A DNA stretch of 6,479 nt from NCBI GenBank assembly GCA_905215595.1, contig CAJMQZ010000112.1:1-6479 (forward strand), given 5' to 3'. The position numbers and the translations under genes are program-made. The notes below the pieces were generated by a model. That model did not search any database, was not told where the DNA came from, and worked only from the letters and a program-made list of their open reading frames with translations. Shown piece by piece: positions 5,693 to 6,479 of this stretch. Numbering within the stretch: the stretch's first letter is position 1; every line of letters begins with the position of its first letter. This stretch comes from an uncultured bacterium. Lineage in GTDB: Bacteria; Bacillota; Clostridia; Oscillospirales; Ruminococcaceae.

Positions 5693-5962
5693 GTAAACTT
5701 TTAAGGGCGTATTTTGGGCAGTTTGACGAGGGAGAGCTTTCTGCGGGTGCGCATCCGGGCAAAACAAAGCGCAATGGACCTTGCTGTTATCCGCTGCCGC
5801 AGCCAGACAGTTCGCGGCAGCAAAAAAAGAGGCCACCGATCGGGGTGACCTCTTTTCAGCGTATTTTCAGTGCAAAGCCCGCAGCAGCCCTGCCTGCGGG
5901 TCGGTAAGCTTGCCGTAGGGGGTAACTTTTTAAGAAAGCTTCGTTTGCTTTCAATCGCTTTT
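5693..5962. other. Gene-free stretch with several hairpins
   Basis: No convincing gene is seen between the tetR promoter and the end of the small gene at 5963. Besides the terminator at 5822-5856 it holds a perfect 8-bp inverted repeat GCTGCCGC/GCGGCAGC (5793-5821), CCCGCA/TGCGGG (5878-5900), a near-palindrome CGGTAAGCTTGCCG (5902-5915) and GAAAGC/GCTTTC (5934-5952). The open frames crossing it have no ribosome binding sites and no recognisable protein features. Confidence 0.5.
5822..5856 (-). terminator. Intrinsic terminator of the small gene at 5963-6226
   Basis: On the minus strand GAGGTCACC (5844-5852) pairs with GGTGGCCTC (5829-5837), with one G-U pair and a CCGATC loop, followed by TTTTTTT (5822-5828). 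Flanking A and T runs extend the stem. It insulates the tetR promoter from upstream transcription. Confidence 0.8.
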
Positions 5963-6226
5963 TCAAAAATTCTCTTGATTTGGCAAGGTGTGTACAATAT
6001 GGAATGCCATGTCCGCATTTTCTTTGTCCACAAATATCTCCGTGATATATTTCGGTTTTATACCCAGCGTTCCGATCCTTGCCTGATCGAACGCATTACG
6101 CCGATTGACATCTTTCGTTTTGCAATAAAACTTGATTCCCGCAGCCGCCAACGCATCCGTGATGCGGTTGCATTGGTAAGGGTCAGAAACTGTTGCAATT
6201 TGTGATTTGAAAAACCGCTCTAACAT
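5963..6226 (-). CDS. Small hypothetical protein, DUF2007-like (putative signal-transducing type)
   Basis: Seen: 87 residues, soluble, with no signal peptide. The pattern is an N-terminal helix starting with YQCNRITDALAAAGI (17-31), a strand KFYCKTKD (32-39), an Arg/Asn loop, and a C-terminal strand-helix ITEIFVDKENADMAFHIVHT (61-80). The layout 'residue selection by a helix, AAGI, basic strand, loop, I-x-V-x-K/D-x-x-D/A-x-A helix' resembles small DUF2007-type proteins of Clostridia; this is from memory and not a firm assignment. The ATG is chosen because AGGAGGT (6233-6239) stands 6 bp before it; an in-frame TTG six codons upstream would put the Shine-Dalgarno inside the gene. It ends with its own terminator. 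The base composition is AT-richer than in the genes to the left. Confidence 0.72.
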   Translation of the reverse strand: MLERFFKSQIATVSDPYQCNRITDALAAAGIKFYCKTKDVNRRNAFDQARIGTLGIKPKYITEIFVDKENADMAFHIVHTLPNQENF

Positions 6227-6232
6227 AAGTAC

Positions 6233-6239
6233 ACCTCCT
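6233..6239 (-). promoter_or_regulatory. Shine-Dalgarno of the small DUF2007-like gene
   Basis: AGGAGGT on the minus strand, 6 bp before the ATG at 6226. It is the main evidence that this small gene is translated and that the upstream in-frame TTG at 6244 is not its start. Confidence 0.75.
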
Positions 6240-6247
6240 ACCAATCG

Positions 6248-6270
6248 TTTGAAAAGGACACAATTTCAAA
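6248..6270. promoter_or_regulatory. Inverted repeat upstream of the small gene
   Basis: TTTGAAA (6248-6254) and TTTCAAA (6264-6270) are perfect 7-bp arms around a 9-bp centre, immediately upstream of the Shine-Dalgarno of the 87-residue gene. It could be an operator or a leader hairpin. It is AT-rich, so chance is a real alternative. Confidence 0.25.
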
Positions 6271-6304
6271 TGTCTTTATTGGAATAACGTAATTTAATCT
6301 CAAT

Positions 6305-6479
6305 TTATTTCGTTCGTCCATAAATTTCCAAAAGTTTGTGTATCTGTATATAAATCTTCTGAAAATTTGCAGCACAATCACAACATTTTCCATTCGGATC
6401 AATCGCTATAAATACTTCGTGCGCCGCCCATATCCAGCAGTCCTCCCGTGTGGAGCTGGGCAAGAAGTTTGAAAGCGGC
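6305..6479 (-). CDS. C-terminal fragment of an unrecognised protein, running off the right edge
   Basis: Seen: an open frame of 57 codons entering from the right edge and ending in TAA at 6305-6307. Its last 37 residues read like a real protein tail: a strand EVFIAIDPNGK (21-31), a cysteine cluster CCDC (32-35), then a helix ANFQKIYIQIHKLLEIYGRTK. The first 20 residues (including REDCWIWAA) come from GC-rich DNA and the rest from AT-rich DNA. Alternative readings exist: another minus frame is also open from the edge to a TGA near 6398, and a 51-codon minus ORF (6238-6393) overlaps it. The domain family is not recognised. It would lie 78 bp upstream of the small gene, with no terminator seen between them. 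Confidence 0.4.
   Translation of the reverse strand, partial: PLSNFLPSSTREDCWIWAAHEVFIAIDPNGKCCDCAANFQKIYIQIHKLLEIYGRTK

Noticed and set aside
5701..6033. 110-codon minus-strand frame and plus-strand frames across 5596-6205
   Set aside because: They cross the terminator at 5822-5856 and the hairpin region, have no start signals and do not look like proteins. The plus frame 5870-6205 is antisense to the small gene.
6238..6393. 51-codon minus-strand ORF starting MENVVIVLQ and ending at the Shine-Dalgarno of the small gene
   Set aside because: No ribosome binding site before its ATG, and it overlaps the more protein-like frame that ends at 6305. It remains a weak alternative because its stop overlaps the next ribosome binding site.

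Overview
The window looks like a chromosomal piece of a fairly GC-rich Gram-positive gut anaerobe of the Clostridia (Faecalibacterium or another Oscillospiraceae/Ruminococcaceae is my inference). The reasons are strong AGGAGG-type ribosome binding sites, sigma-A-type promoters with 17-bp spacers, a maltose/glucose-type PTS permease with a divergent LacI-family regulator, and a secreted protein built from the Cys-rich CxxC repeats common in clostridial surface proteins. No rRNA, tRNA, CRISPR array or insertion sequence was recognised.

Left part (1-3330), sugar uptake. On the minus strand a PTS EIICB permease (220-1902) is followed 7 bp later by the N-terminal part of an endonuclease/exonuclease/phosphatase (EEP) fold protein that runs off the left edge. 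Divergent from them, on the plus strand, is a LacI-family regulator (2187-3215) with MalR-like features. The 284-bp divergent region holds one promoter in each direction and a cluster of GCAAACG/TTGCGT-type inverted repeats. The set PTS permease - EEP phosphatase - MalR-like repressor resembles the malT-mapP arrangement of Enterococcus faecalis, where MapP dephosphorylates maltose 6'-phosphate made by the PTS. The regulator probably controls both itself and the permease operon.

Middle part (3279-5692), a TetR/secreted-protein operon. Two hairpin terminators lie between the regulator and a convergent minus-strand operon. This operon starts at a near-consensus promoter (5664-5692) with a 20-bp inverted repeat directly downstream. 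It contains a TetR/AcrR-family regulator (4946-5626) and, 28 bp later, a 496-residue exported protein with about 33 cysteines, several repeat families and a Cys-free C-terminal domain (3427-4917).

Right part (5693-6479). A 270-bp gene-free stretch carries a minus-strand terminator and several hairpins. It is followed by a small gene for an 87-residue protein of a DUF2007-like type (5963-6226, minus) in AT-richer DNA. At the right edge is a probable C-terminal fragment of another minus-strand gene, where base composition changes sharply again within about 60 bp of the edge.
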